A stretch of 64,000 nt of DNA from Ophioderma brevispina. Lineage: Eukaryota; Echinodermata; Ophiuroidea; Amphilepidida; Ophiodermatidae. Positions 22,600-36,179 of this stretch are shown here, in pieces. A model generated the notes under the pieces. The model was not told the origin of the DNA. It ran no database searches and worked only from the letters and a program-made list of their open reading frames with translations. The number at the start of each line of letters is the position of its first letter. Position 1 is the stretch's first letter. The position numbers were made by a program, and so were the translations under genes. Location: positions 1 through 64,000 of the forward strand of contig JAMKCH010035364.1 of the NCBI GenBank assembly GCA_023653785.1, read 5' to 3'.

Positions 22600-25500
22600 T
22601 CAGATTTTTCCACGAATAAAAGCACGGCTGAAGATTTTTGTTTGTAACACTGATTAAGAAGCTACGGTATCGAGTCATAATCGGATATGGCTATGATTCT
22701 GTCCTGTGTCCTAACTTGTGCTATATATGATACCGAAGTGATAGACAATCTGAGCAAATTCTTAAGGCGCAGTTTCAGCTACCTTGAAGATAATCGTTGT
22801 AATCGCTTGAAAACTTACGACATCACATTTGCAAGAAAGTGGTAGCCATTACCCTCTGAAGTAATTACAGTATTAGTAGAGAAACCAGGGACACAAAATT
22901 TTTTGTGTCCTACTCTTTTATAAGTCTTGAGAGTGGGGGTTATTTTTTTTAAAACTCACGATACATCAGTCAGCGCAATAACCGTATCAAACTTTGATAG
23001 AAAGTCTCTTAGCAAGACCTGGACTATCTTTTCATAACCCTTTCCTATGGCCGTGTGATTACAATGCCAAGGAAAATAACTAAGTTTTTAATACATTTTG
23101 CTGCTTTGGTAAGTTATACTTTGCATTTATTTTCGGCAAAAGTACCAAAATAGGAATTTACAACTTTCCATATCAAATTACAGTCAAATGAAGCAAAACC
23201 TAGTTTTGTTTGTCGCTGATAATTGGATTTTGCAGATATAACCAATTTGAACTACCACTTCCTTTGAATCATTGTGCTCATATTGATTTTGATATATATA
23301 GCATACAACTTCCTTTGTATTTCAGTGTTCTGAGCACACTAAAAGTACCATATCTCAGACCTAAGTCCAATTCTGATAAGATATCCTCCAATGAAGCTCC
23401 GACAACTAGTGAAATCCGAATTAGGGGGGGGGGGGGGGGGGGGTGATTGGTCAACCAATAACTCGTTTTGTGCTCTATTGCAACATCACTAAGCGTTTTA
23501 TTCAGAGTAGAACGATAAGAGAGTAACTTGAAAGAATACTTGAAGGAATTAAACATGAGAATCGCCACCGTAAACCAATTGATACTCTTGTAGATTGTAG
23601 GCAACAACAAGAAAAAACATTCTTTTAGAGCAGGAGCTCAATATCATAGGGGCCTTGTTATTTAAGGAGTTCGTTCATGCCCCCACATACAAAAAGATTT
23701 AACGCCTTTGGTAGTTAGTATGGACCCTCTATTAATGCAAGGTAGTTAGTACTTTCAAATTCTGTGTCACTTTTTAATAGGGCCAATTTAAGGTTACACT
23801 GGGTCAAACTTTTAAACTACTCCAAACATGTTGAAATGTACGCCATATGTCCTTCATTTCATTATCGCGTATTTGGAACAACGCTTCCACGTCACATCAG
23901 AGAAGCACAAACACTGGCCATTTTTTAAGAATATTTAAAGACTTCGTCGGGGGGGGGAGGGGGGGGGGGTGATAATTGAGCTGTTTCTTTCTGTTGCTCT
24001 TATTATAGTTCAATGTTATTCATTATTGGTCTGCGCGTTAAGCGCCTGTTATGCGCATATAAATATATGTTGTTTAAGTGTTCCACATGTCCGTCTAGTC
24101 ATAAGGTTCCAAAAATGTATCTTTTTGTCACTTACACCATGGATTTTGGAGTTATAGGGTAACAAATTCAAAAAGGCAAACAGGCATCTCAATTGTTACA
24201 GAGGGAACAATGAAAGTTACTCTAGATTGTATTTTAAATACATATCAATTAAGTCGAGTGTCTGAGCAAGACACTCCCAAAAGTATAGTTTTGGCATCCT
24301 AAAAGTATTTTCAACACGGGTCTTTTTGACCCCGTTTTAAGTTAACGATGCACCGACTAAAAAGTTCAAATGTGACTAACTTTTGTGTCAAAAACGGTGA
24401 AATGGACCCTTTTGGTGGTCATAATTTTTTCCTAATGTTTTTAATCGGTGGGCATAGTTGACGTGGCGTTTTTAGTGTGTGGTTTACTTACCGGATATAT
24501 ATATATATAGGTCAAAGAGGGTCAATGTAATTGATTATGTTTTCCCTATAACCTATTTTGCCACATACAATGATACCAGTGCATTGCATATGCTACAAAC
24601 TATTCATATTTTTGATACATAAGGTAGATGAGGCTTTTTTTTCATTCTTTACCAAATTTAGAATCACTTCTGATTTTGAATGTAAATTATGATTGACCTT
24701 TTTTACAAGTTTATCTTTATTTTACCATATAACTAAAAAAAACAATGGTCATAGATGGTACAAACTATATGGATCCTTATCACTAGACAGACACAATGGC
24801 ATACTTTTAAAATATTTTGGAGCATGTTAAAAAAGTTTTTGACCCCTGTTTTATTGTAACGCTTAAATTGAAAAGTGACACCACATTTTTGAGAGTCACT
24901 AACCACCTCTAGTATTATATATAGGGTCCATACTAACGACCAATGGTGGTCCAACCTTTTCTGTAGTGGGGGATGACCCAGGTCCTGTTTCCCGCTCTAT
25001 TTCAGGGAAACCTTTGGTGAAGTTCTAGCAATTTCATATCAACCTACTGCTATAACATAATTAACTATCTGTATTTACGATACTTGTATGTCCCATTATC
25101 TAGGAGACATTTGCAAGTATCCGGGAATTGTCTACTCAAATGTCGGGACTAAAACTTGCAAGGTTTTTGCATCTCAAACATCGGAGTCGTCTCTTGATAA
25201 TACGTTGCTGAAGTTGACACACAACTGAAGGGTATTCTAAGGCGGGACACCTCACAGAAAGGTACGGGTAACACACGTTTAACTTTTCATAGATATCTTA
25301 TAATTTAAAAAAAGTAAAATTGGGCAAATTTGAGTTTTTTGCAAATTTATAATTTCAGAATTAAAGTTTTTTTTTTTTAATATTAATAGCTTTTGTAAAC
25401 TTGTGAGTTGGTTTTGGGGGGACTATTCTGTTGACCTATTTAGTGATTTTTTTTTATTGTTAGAGCTTGTGAGCGCTTTTCCTACATTAGAAAAGCCTTC

Positions 25501-25770
25501 CATATTCCTACACTTAGATGGATAAACCCCTACATGCACCGTGCATGCACATTGGCAGTGTAGTTACGTGTTATTTCACCCCACCATTCATTGCTAGTGA
25601 TTCCAAAAACACAATCTGTGGTCCGTCCCCTTATCCCAAATTAATCATAGAATTAAAGTTTAGAAAACAAATTACATAATGAAAAACAAAATTAAAACCT
25701 TTTAAACCCGAATATCAAAGCACAATGGAGAATCAAAATACCATTGTTAGCTAGAATCCTTCGTTGAAAG
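22600..25770. other. Anonymous AT-rich DNA with G-runs
   Basis: No exon recognised. Contains the 20-G homopolymer at 23424 and a shorter G-rich tract at 23949-23970, plus a (TA)n run at about 24497-24508. Confidence 0.45.
23424..23443 (+). repeat. Uninterrupted 20-G homopolymer
   Basis: Twenty consecutive G residues. Strong potential for quadruplex formation and a likely site of length error in the assembly. Confidence 0.9.
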
Positions 25771-25869
25771 ACTGTTGGAATATCCCACTAAAACTCAAAT
25801 TTACGAATTCAAAATGGCGTTCTCTCTCCGACTGATACCCGTCGTTTTAGAGTTTCGGTTCCCTTGGAG

Positions 25870-26190
25870 TAAAGGTGTCATCTCTTGGAATCCACCAGGC
25901 TGTGGGTCGGAGGACGAGTTACCCACCACGCTATTGAAGCCATCCGGCACTCTCCTTCCTTTACCCAAACATCATTTCAATGCCACCATTCCCTCACAGT
26001 GGAAACAGGCACTAGTAACTGTCCATCTTAGAAAAAGAAAAGGTCCTAATCAGATCCATATCGCTAAATCCAGATCCATCAATTACCGTCAATTCACTCC
26101 CTTGTCTCTAGGCTTGTAAGATTATGGAGGCATATTGTCCTTAGTCACATACACTCTCAAAAAATTTTCTGGCAACGATAACGTAATTAT
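25870..26190 (+). pseudogene. Reverse-transcriptase fragment (LINE)
   Basis: The frame from 25775 to 26119 contains IPSQWKQALVTVH near 25985-26029, then KGP, then INYRQFTPLSL near 26075-26108. This matches the first conserved RT block (PSxWKxAxVTPxHKKGxxxxxxNYRPISL). After a frameshift, HIVLSHIHSQ near 26132-26160 continues the block. Everything before and after is lost, so this is a short remnant of a CR1/Jockey-type LINE. Confidence 0.6.
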
Positions 26191-26362
26191 GTACCAATGT
26201 GTTGACTCGTTTGTTTCACAGGCCCGGTGACAAGAGTGCTTATTGAATCTCATAAAATGGTCTTACTATTAATTGCGTTACGATTTTGCAGCTTTTTTAA
26301 TACAATCGAAAGCTAAGCTAACGTTTATAAGTGAGATAAGCGTATAGCTTAAGGGCAAGTGT

Positions 26363-26680
26363 TTACCCTAGTGCTTTTGTTTTTAGACGACTTTCCCTGA
26401 TTTTTTGGCAACCATTTGAAACATCAACGGGCTGTGTGTTGCTAATCGGACCAACAAAGGTTATCCACTGCGGACAATCCTGAGCTGTATTTTTTGCCGA
26501 TTTAAAACAATATTGACCATTTGAACTTTGGGGTGTTAACGATATCCAGATTATTGAAAGAGTGCCATTTGAAGTTTGTCGATACGTACTTGGAATTTCC
26601 AAAATCTTCCCCAATTCCGGCAGAGGTAGAGTACGTGGCGATAGTGGGTATAGGCATAAACTACTGGTAAATAGAATCAT
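26363..26680 (-). other. Open frame with a possible extracellular-domain pattern
   Basis: A 105-codon minus-strand frame includes NGTLSIIWISLTPQ, then GQYCFKSAKNTAQDC, then ITFVGP. That loosely resembles the repeated domain W-x-P-x(5-9)-G-x(3)-C-F-x-A-x-(DN)-x(6)-C-x-T-x-x-V-G seen in large secreted marine-invertebrate proteins. No flanking exon or splice signal was found, and the match is by eye only. Confidence 0.2.
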
Positions 26681-28514
26681 GTATTAAATACTGGGCTTAT
26701 CTTTTCTTCTCTTGAAAAATAATCGATATCTCCGCCAATGCTACAACTTTCAATATACTGAGGCTTTGTGAAAAAGTACAGATTGTTGGGCTCTTCAAAT
26801 AAAAAATATTATTTTCTCTTACGGGTCCGGTGTGAAATTTGGTTAGCACAAAAGTGCATAACGGTAAAGTCTTTATTTGAGATTTTTGGCCAGCGATTTG
26901 TAGAGACATGATCGTCAAAGTGGCACCAATCTGGGCACGTCATATCGTTCACTCACCTTTACTGCCAATTTACATTAGATCTTCGCGTGAAGATTATGTT
27001 GGAAAGCATACAAACTCGTACTCAAAGAAACTTTTTTACCAATCTAAGAAGGGGTATATTGGACCTAGCAAAACCGAGAGGCGAGGGGTGGTATAATATT
27101 CCCATATCAAATCGTATGTTTGTAAGACGGTTGTAAACTGGTGAATTGAAGATAATATACCCTTTCTACTGATTTTGCCCATTATATAGTAATGACGTAC
27201 TCGTTTTCTGCACCCACGAATACCCCATGTGGGGCCTAATTAAATTATTTTGTTATCTTGTTAAATACGTGATGTAAAAAAAAAACTCCGTCACAGTCTG
27301 TATCAAAATTTATCTTGCATGCTTACAAGAACAGAACTCGATTTTGACTCCTAGCGACTGATTGTAATATTATTAGAAACATTGTATTGTAAGGCCGGTG
27401 GCCTCGATATACTGATAAATAAATTCTCTCCATTGGAGAGCGAACTTGAACTGAAAATTTATAATTTGTCACAAAACACAACATGGTATTAATTTAAGCA
27501 CATGTCACGCCTCAGGCGCAAGGCGCGCAGTCATCGGTCTCCGGCAGGGGGGATCCATGCCCCCCCCCCCACCCGCTGATTTTTTTTTAAGGAAACATTC
27601 ATAAAAGAAAAGAAAGAGGAAGAGGAGCGGAAATGACACCGAGTTGGTTACAATTTTGACTAACAAGGCTAGCATCTTATCGCTCCAGAAAACATGAAAG
27701 AACATTGCGGTTCGCCGTTCAGACCATCTAACTTTGACTCATCATGCATTCTTGAGTCGGAAACATCCGAACAGATTCCAATTTCTTGACTGTAAATCAC
27801 TACGAAATTACGAATATAAATGATTTTACTCTAAATAACATCGATAATCAGAAAAACTGTTAAAATATGCTCACCCATGGGCATCAATCGGTGGGGAACG
27901 AGGGGAACAGGCAGCAGGGTGATGAGGGGGACACCAATGGAGGATCCGGTGACCGTCGGCCGTCCTCTCGTCGAAAACCAATTTGATATGGAAACCTGCT
28001 TTCACCTTTCAGTGCAGGACCTATTTTGGTTTGACCAAAATGACGTGATCGTCTCGTCGGCCAATTTTTTGACTTACCTGCAACAACGGCCAGCACGTGC
28101 ATCAAAGACTCACCAACACTCCATCGAATTTTAGAGCTGTCGTTACTATAAAGAAAAAATAATACTCTCAAACAAACAAAATAGTCTCAATCCAACTTTG
28201 TGGTTAATGTCTTTTCTCCGAATTATAATGTTAATGCTTCAAAACCTCACACCGCGGAGGTGCGGCTGACCCGCTCAGTCCGCGTTTTGGATTGGCACAT
28301 GTTAGCAACGGCCGACCATGCGTGTTCTGGGTATCAGAAACCATACTGCAAACCCAGATGGTCAATGTGAATGAAAGCTATTAACTGCGCCAAATGGGAT
28401 TTGAGATAGTGAGTTAACGCATCTTAGCACAGTTTTTTTTGAAGAGCGCCCTCAATTTTGTCAAAAATGTGAAATTCTTACACGGTTGTTTGGTACAGCT
28501 AGTAAACTATTACC

Positions 28515-28557
28515 TGGGGGGGGAGGAGGAGGAGGGGGGGGGGGTGGGGGGTGGGGT
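28515..28557 (+). repeat. G-rich tract
   Basis: Several long G-runs separated by A or T. Quadruplex-prone. Confidence 0.85.
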
Positions 28558-29181
28558 ACCTGTAATGCTTATCTCGTAAAAATTTCTATGTGTCACAAAC
28601 GAAGTAATTTGTAATTAAGATACTTAATTCGGGATCGCCGATAATACTCTCCAACACGGTAACTTCAACCACGGCTGCTGGAACCGGCCTGCCATGTGAA
28701 ATAGCCGGAAATAGCGGCCATTACATATCTAATAACTAAACTACGCTAGTACTATATCTACTATACAATCTAATCTACAATACGTTCATCTCAATAGTTT
28801 GTTTAAAATTGGTTTAGGTTAAGGCAAGTCACTGTTTGAGGTTAATTTCCTTGAGGGTGGCACTATTTCATCATGGACGGACTAAACGAAGCGTAGTCAT
28901 TCCCAGACCCCGGCCGTGAAGACGGTGCAGTGCAAACGAGATTTTCACCATTTCAGATGTCCTAAAAATGAAATTAAAAATGAAGTTCAAAATTAGAATA
29001 TTCCCATAATATAAAGCTTTCCATCAAAAATATCCCCAATCTGAAAGGATTATTAGTAGCTGAGAAATGTTTTCTTCTTTGGGTACCAAAAAAAAATTGT
29101 GAAATATTCTATTTTCGTATAGGAGCAAATTAATACAAAATTCAGCCTAATTTTTTAAGCATTGGAGATATAAGCAAATAT

Positions 29182-29357
29182 CAAAGTTCAGCTTTTTTTT
29201 TTTTTTTAAAATGCAAAAAAAATCAAACATCTTTTTTTTTTTTTTTTTTTTGTTTTTTTTTTTAATTCTGGTTTCTTTTTTTTTGGTATTTTTTTTATTG
29301 TTGTTTTTTTTGTTTTGTTTTTTTTCATCTCTTTGTATTCTTTTTTTTTTTTTTTTC
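29182..29357 (+). repeat. T-rich low-complexity block
   Basis: Runs of 10-19 T with scattered G and C. The phenylalanine-rich frame it produces is not a gene. Confidence 0.85.
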
Positions 29358-31611
29358 TCTCTTTTCTTCTCTAATTATTATAACACAATTACTGTAGGCA
29401 ATAATATACAAGGTAAGAAATATAATGGTTGTGTAATCTAAATTTCATCTCTTTCAACAAATTACTATTATGGAGACACAATAAAAAAAGGTTTGCGGGT
29501 GTTTTTATTTGGGTTTGGTGGGTGCCACATCACATCTCTCGATTTGCAGGGACAAACCTTTTAAGTAATAGTTAAGTCAATCCTGGGATCTCCAATTTTA
29601 ATTACAAAATCGCTTAATTTTATATAAATGCGCAATTTTTTTAGCATTCTCGTTTGCACAGTATATGTTTTCGTAGTACAATTACCAACATAACTCTGCA
29701 AACGCATCAATTTTGAAATTGGGGGGCGCTCTTGTTTTCTCATCTCAAAAATGTGTATATATTCTTTTAAATTATTACCTTGCTCACGATATAAATACGC
29801 GTTCAATGGTCCATGTTTGCCATTGTGTTGTATACCAAGTCTTGCTTCGAATGTGAATACGGTTAACTAATCCTAATCTCATCATCATACGCTGATAGGT
29901 AATTGGGGTAATTGTTATAAAGGGCTACTCAGTATGTAGCCCTGAAAGGACAAAATGTCTATCTATGGTATCATCTTACAAGTTAGGGGCATAACAAAGG
30001 GTCAGTCTAGGCAACATCTTGCTCCCTGTTTCTTCTTTAAGAAATACATGGGTCATAGAATAAATGGATGCATTCTCTATAGCTTTGCTTTTTCTCAAAC
30101 AACATGCACCTGAAGTTTATCAGACTTTTCTATTTTTTTCTTGATAAAGCAAGTGTATTTTGGGGATAAAAAACAACTGTGCGTACTTAAGTAGTTTGTA
30201 AAACACCAACTGGCACCAAAAATTGATGGTTAAATATAACTAATGATGATTATAGAGGGCTCTCCCTCTTCTACGCCTTATATATCCGTAATCGCCGATC
30301 CGCCGATGTCCTTACAAATCTGAGCAAATAAAAATCAATAGGTTTCGTAATTTTCCTTGAAAATAACTGTGAAAACACTCCGACTTTATTTAACCAATTG
30401 CTTGTGTTTTGTTTTAAAACGGCAGATAGTTCCATTTGTACCCTCTTTCAATGTCTTACTGTAACAAATTCTATTCAATATAAATTTAATTTTTTGTCCT
30501 TAGGCTTAGTGTTTGTTTGTTTAGTGTAGAGGAAGGCCATAATAACTAAAGATAGAAATTGTTTGTTTCCTTTGATCTCCTGTAGAAAATTTTAAAGGAG
30601 AGGGGGGGTACATACATATGGAACTCCCTCTCCTCCGTTTTAATTATACTCCACTCTGTATGCTTTGATGTACGTTGCTTCCACATTCACAAACAGAACA
30701 TGTTCAAATACAATGTGAGTGGAGTGGTTGCGCCCTATTCATGTATCAATACAACAGGCGGTAAACAAAACTAAGCCTTGACGCAATCGAGCTTTAACAG
30801 TCCAGTTTTACTCAAACATAAGAATTGCGTGTTGAAAAAATTTTGCTTTGAATATAGGCCACATTTAGAAAATTATGAGTTCGCCGTTTGTTTTTTTTTT
30901 TTCATGTCTGTAATAACTTAGGGTCGTTTATTTTTATTCAGACAACTTTTAAAGAAGTTGTGTGATTAGGCAACTGATTTGATGCAATCGCTTCCGGAAA
31001 TTTATATTTTTAGCCTATTTGGTATGCCTTTTGTGCCTGTGTACTGCGGGGCCTTTCCGTCTTCCCATTTTCGTCAACATTTTTATTTCGTTTCATAATT
31101 CAATATTTGATATTCTTTTTTTCACCCCACTTTTTGCGAAGAGTCTCGTTACGTGATATCAAGAAGGCACCTTTTGGGTAACGTATTTTACGCGAATTCG
31201 CGGTACTTTTTTCCGCCTGTAATATTTTTCCAGTTTTCCAGCGGTCAGATTAGTGGAGGAACACCAATTTAATCGGTGGTCGAGGAAAAATTCGGAAATT
31301 GCCTGCAAATCGCGTTTTTTCTAACACTGATTCTCCTAGACCGCTGCTGAAGGAGAAAGCGCCTCACAGAGTCCCTTCCTAAAGTCTTACCAAAAAGTAA
31401 ATTACACCTTGTCCAGATAGTGGCAAACAAGATCTCTTTCAAATAACTTTCTTCTCTAAAGTTTAACTATTTTTACTTCCAGTAATAGCCTATGTCCATT
31501 GCCATAGGCTGGAAACAGAAAATAGTGATATAAGAAACATTCCCCATCAACTATACATTGGAAGAAGCTTGATTGCATGATAAAATATGTCAAGAGCTGA
31601 CGGGTCGCTTC

Positions 31612-31800
31612 GCGCGGGAGGGGGGGGGGGTTAACACCCTCTCGCATCCATACCGCACGGCGCCGGTGTCTTAGCTAAGCAGGCCATTCTATCCCCATCT
31701 CTCTTGACATCTCGCTCTCTCTTGGCACCGCCCCTCTCTCTTTTGCACCTCCTCCCCCCCTCGCATTCTTGTTTCTGTATCCGCCGCCCCTCCCCCCCCC
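31612..31800. repeat. G-run then CT-rich tract
   Basis: A run of about 10 G at 31620-31630 is followed by a CTCTCTC/C-rich stretch to 31800. Low complexity. Confidence 0.7.
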
Positions 31801-34459
31801 GAAGCTACATTTGAAGCCGATAATCGATTTTTAAGAATGGACTCATTTTTTCTTTCGATAGGTAGAGGGAGAGAAACTTGCACGTACTATAAATAAATCA
31901 CACATGAAAGTAGATGAATTTCGTGTAAATATACCACTGAATTTAATGTAATAACTTATTTTCACTTAAAAAAGATATTTTATAATTTTAATAATCCTAT
32001 TCCTACGCATCCCTTCAACAATTTCGACGAGTCCTAAATCATTTGTGATTGGTCAAGTGTTTCGCTAATATCTGATGATTGCCAGATCTTACTATTCGAA
32101 TCGACATAATCAGATTACCTGACCGCAGCTGAAAGTACATAGTTAGTCCGGTTTTTTTTTCCGCGGGGTAGTGGTCATGAACTTTCGCGATACATAAACT
32201 CTTAGCGGGATCCAATAAACAGGGCGACAAAAAAGAAAAAAAACCAATTGAATGTAATATTTCGTAATAAAAAGCCGGTATGTGGAAACAGTGCCCTCTC
32301 TACATGAAGGTCCCTGATCATATCTTTTGTGGTAATAATAATGCCAATTGGTCATAAGGGCTCTAGGCCTTAATTAAGCTAGTTACACGGCGTGAATGCG
32401 ACACGGAATATTAGAAAAGAAGAAAATGATAATAATAATAGATATGAGGATTAATCCTGGGTTAAATAAGATGGGACAAACCGGCACACAAAATAAATTT
32501 TAACAAATGTCGAAAAAAATCGACTATGGCATAGTCTACATACACACTAAGCAGCTCATTTGCATAGTTCAGTTTCTATGATTTTGTTTGTTCTAAGAAC
32601 TTCGGACTAATCTACGCCAAAGCCACTGCTGGTTAGGTGAATAGATAATTGATACAAACGTGCCAGCATACCAAACCACGATGATACCCCTAAACAATGT
32701 ACGCACAGCTCTTTGCATATTTTGTTCTATTGAAATTTATCCTTGATAAGCAAGCCGCCTAACTCTGCTATGGTATATGACTGATTGTTGTGATATGTGG
32801 TACAATAGGAAAATGTGCTGTTATGATGTCTCAGGAATCAAAGGCCAGAAATTACCTTTCAAACCAAAAAATGAGCTTGTACACAAATGATTGAATTTTA
32901 CATATAAAACAGAATTTAATGTGTGAATCAGTTGGTTTCAAGGAATTTGGTATGTCCCAAAACAATGTATTAAATTTAAAGATTTTAGTGAACTTATTAG
33001 GTCCAATAATGTAAGATATAGCGTTGCGTCCAACGATGGATGTCCATCCACAGCGAAGGAATCTCCAAATTACAGGCATGCAATTATAATGTTCCAAGGG
33101 TAACATATCCATAGGATCTTCTGAGTTTTGAAGGTACTTTTGTTCAGCAGTTCAAGACGGACAAGGTTAAAAAGTCCCTCGGCGACAATATTCCATAGTA
33201 TATCAGTTCCAAGATAATCACCACGATTTCATCCGTCCACAATTGGGAATCCTATTTTGATGCACAGCACTTTGGCTTCACAGACGACAGTAGAATAATT
33301 ACACGACTTCGTTCACATGGAATTATTATTTAAATGTGATGGAAAGCAAAATTGCTATTCTCAGGCCAACAGCTCCACATTTTTGAAAATGGGTCCTGCG
33401 GCGTACTCAATTGTGGGTCAATTAAAAACTATGAATCTAGACGTGTGATTTTTAGGGACATTAGCTAACCGTATACAATTCTGGACAAAGTGTGCACACT
33501 TTTTTTACCAGCGTAAAAATGCGCCCCTCTCTCCCCGGAACATGTTGAACCTGAAATTGTGTTACAGTGCGCCGATAGTATTTCATCGAAAGCGATCTTT
33601 TATGCGGGGATGGGCGGGGGTGATCGGACAAACTGATGATGTACCATTATCTCTCGTTTATTAAAGTTCCCCCCACCGATAGCTGCTCTGTGACAGTTAC
33701 GTGTATTGTGTAACATCTATACATATGTTCACATCAATTGCCATGTTCTTGTATCACACAGCAGCTATCTAATCGCTCTTATTTCCAACCAGTTTAGCGG
33801 ATACAGACGAGTCTCGTGTATTAATCCATTGATATCATGCTAAATAACCACCCCTGATTTCGGCAATGTGAAATTGAACGTACAGAGAAATTAATCCTCC
33901 TTTCCTTCTTTGTTGTGTGAGCTCCAAAGACTTACTAAGCTCCATTCACTTTGCCGTTTCGACTGAAACCTCCTGTCTTGATCATTGGGAACGAGTCTGT
34001 CACGTTGTTTGGAAGAATCGCTTTTTGGATGGAATCCTACTTTAACAAACACTTCAACATTGATGGGGGGGAAAAGGGGGAGGTTTTATAAGATTAGCAA
34101 AGGTTTCAAGCTTAATACCAAAAAAGTTAAATTCATACTTTCAAAATGGCCGATTAATAGTGTTAAAAAAATTTTCACAAGGGGTGCCAACATATCTGTC
34201 CCAAGAATGTGTGCGCGATCCCGAAAAAATCGTATCAATTCCGTTTTTGGCCATAAAATTAAAAACAATAACTATTTAACACCAATTTTTGCACAAAGAC
34301 ACGAGAAGAGTTTGCTTTGCATTCTGTATCCTCGGTAAGAACATAATACTTGCTGGGCTTAGGTCCATGTCACAACATTCCATTATTTGCTTTTGGGCCT
34401 ATACAAACGATATTGGCACTGAAATGAATTAAGTTTTAAATGTAAAATCGAAAGCTCTA

Positions 34460-34610
34460 CCCTGGCATGACCCCTTGCAATAGCTCAGCAGTAAAATGAA
34501 ACCTAAGTAAAACAACTAGTAATGATTTGAGGTTCGAACCACAACAACAATTGTCCGGTTGAATTGTGAGTCCGAGAGAATTACCGTAAGCTACGGATGT
34601 AACGGTTCTA
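34460..34610 (+). repeat. tRNA-derived SINE remnant
   Basis: TAGCTCAGCAGT at 34481 resembles a pol III A box, and GGTTCGAACC at 34531 is a good B box 50 bp downstream, close to tRNA spacing. The stems needed for a tRNA cloverleaf are not present, and the sequence continues past the B box. A SINE or tRNA pseudogene is therefore more likely than a functional tRNA. Confidence 0.4.
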
Positions 34611-35289
34611 TTATGTGACTTTTTTAAACATACATTGCTATAATCTTTTTTGTCGAAAGCAGTTTATCGTGATTCATGTAAAGTGTAGATTTGTATACAT
34701 GTATAGTAATTAGGAGATTACACGATAAATCCTATATTGTGCGATTTTTCAAAGTGGAAAGAATTGCTCTAAAATCGCACGATAGGGCAATACTAGAAAA
34801 AGGTAATGTTTAAGTTACTCTATTCTTTTATTTGGCTGCATATCGTAAATTTTGAATTGATAACACACGTACCTACGAATGCATATTGTAGTATTGGTAA
34901 TCCTCCTGAGACCGTGAACGCTAAGAGGTTTTTTTTCTTTACCAAGCAGTTTTCTATCATAGATAGAGACAAGGTTGAACGCCCATTCCAAACCAGTCGT
35001 CCGTGCTGGGATCTGACATTCTGAAATATTGCACGGAATAATTATTAGTTTTGGGTGCTTGTATACCACACATAATGTCAATTCGATACCAAAAAAAACC
35101 GGCAAAATTCACTTTTTTTTGATGTTGGTTGCTCTTGGGGTGTTTAAATTGTCCTACCCAAGGGCCACACAACGAAGGAAATGACCTCAGGGTCGGCTTG
35201 ATTAAATAACGCCTCATGAATACATCTTTTCACGCTAAGCGCGCATTGCTTAGGGAAAAGAGTATCTGAGCACCATGATCCAGGTCACT

Positions 35290-35480
35290 ATTATTACACC
35301 TGGCCACTATAACACATACATCCAATGCCAAGCGGCACACACATATGTGGAAGAAGCGGAGGCTAGCCATTGGTGTTCTATTGTTTGGTACTCTAGATGT
35401 TTTCTTTGTGTCGTGCAAAAGTCATGCGAGACGATGAATTCTAAAGATGACGTAACGCTTTATTCTCTATGCTAATAGGA
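35290..35480 (+). repeat. Dispersed repeat family B, copy 2
   Basis: Matches the reverse complement of 12539-12800: AAGCGGCACACAC, then GGAAGAAGCGGAGGC, then TACTCTAGATGTTTTCTTTG, in order. The adjoining 35441-35980 (minus strand) holds the longest anonymous frame in this part (179 codons, basic C-terminus), which I do not recognise. Confidence 0.5.
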
Positions 35481-35999
35481 ACCTCTTTGGATAGAGAGTA
35501 ACGCCGTTCGTCATCTTTACAAATGAACTTGCAATTCCCTTTTCCTTTAAAAATTGTAAAACGTACGCCCAATCCTCTGGCATTCCGCTTCCCTAACCTG
35601 AAAAACGCTGAGGCAATGTGGTTCACGTAAACTCGGGATTCGTTTATCATTAGATAGTAAAATTGAAGTTTCGAGCCCCACTTGTCAATAATGTTTGTGT
35701 CCCTGACAAGATACTTAATCCTCATTGCCTCGTCGCCTATACGAAACTTGTGGAGCTGGTAGAGGAATACTACGATGTTTTTTTGCATAGTTTGAAGCGC
35801 CAAAACGTCGGCGGCGGTTCGGCTAGTGAAACTAAAAATGAGTTCAGATGATTGCCAAGGCCGCACAAAAAGTATAGCGCTTTGAAGTCTTAATGGAAAA
35901 CGCATATAAAATACCGCATTGTTTATTATCACTATTAACCCCATCACACCGACACCTATCTCTCTACGCCAATTAATCACTTACTCAAACACTCACTTC

Positions 36000-36118
36000 C
36001 GAGGGGCCAGCAGCCTTTCCTTTTCATTTCTGCCAGTGCCTTCACTACTTCCTGACTGAACCTCTCAACTGTCCCTTCCATCATATCAGCTTCCACCTTC
36101 TATCACACTAAGGCTCCT
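36000..36118 (-). pseudogene. LINE fragment, start of the reverse-transcriptase region
   Basis: The minus strand reads VEADMMEGTVERFSQEVVK, followed by ALAEMKRKG. This corresponds to the E-G-P-V..V..EEV..AL..MK.GK.AGP segment that opens the RT domain of craniofacial-development-protein-like LINEs, the same general type as the relic at 60.4-61.4 kb. Only this short piece is left. Confidence 0.45.
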
Positions 36119-36179
36119 TATGATTCTCAGCTATTCTCTCCATATATTCTCTTTCCAAGCTCTACATCTATTTAACGAC

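Larger units (their letters stand above)
26920..34455. other. Long gene-poor stretch with homopolymer tracts
   Basis: No gene supported. Contains C- and G-runs near 27560 and 28515, a T-rich block at 29182-29357, a purine/pyrimidine-biased block at 31612-31800 and many short random frames. The minus-strand segment 28105-28075 ends in a consensus donor (CAG|GTAAGT) after an open stretch, but no partner exon was seen. A minus-strand frame at 32852-33112 looks protein-like (aromatic and Cys-rich) without a recognisable family. Confidence 0.45.

Noticed and set aside
29211..29441. 76-codon Phe-rich frame
   Set aside because: Produced by a poly-T block.
35441..35980. 179-codon minus-strand frame
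   Set aside because: Longest anonymous frame in the middle of the window, but no recognisable domain, no splice context, and it abuts a dispersed repeat; not enough to call a gene.
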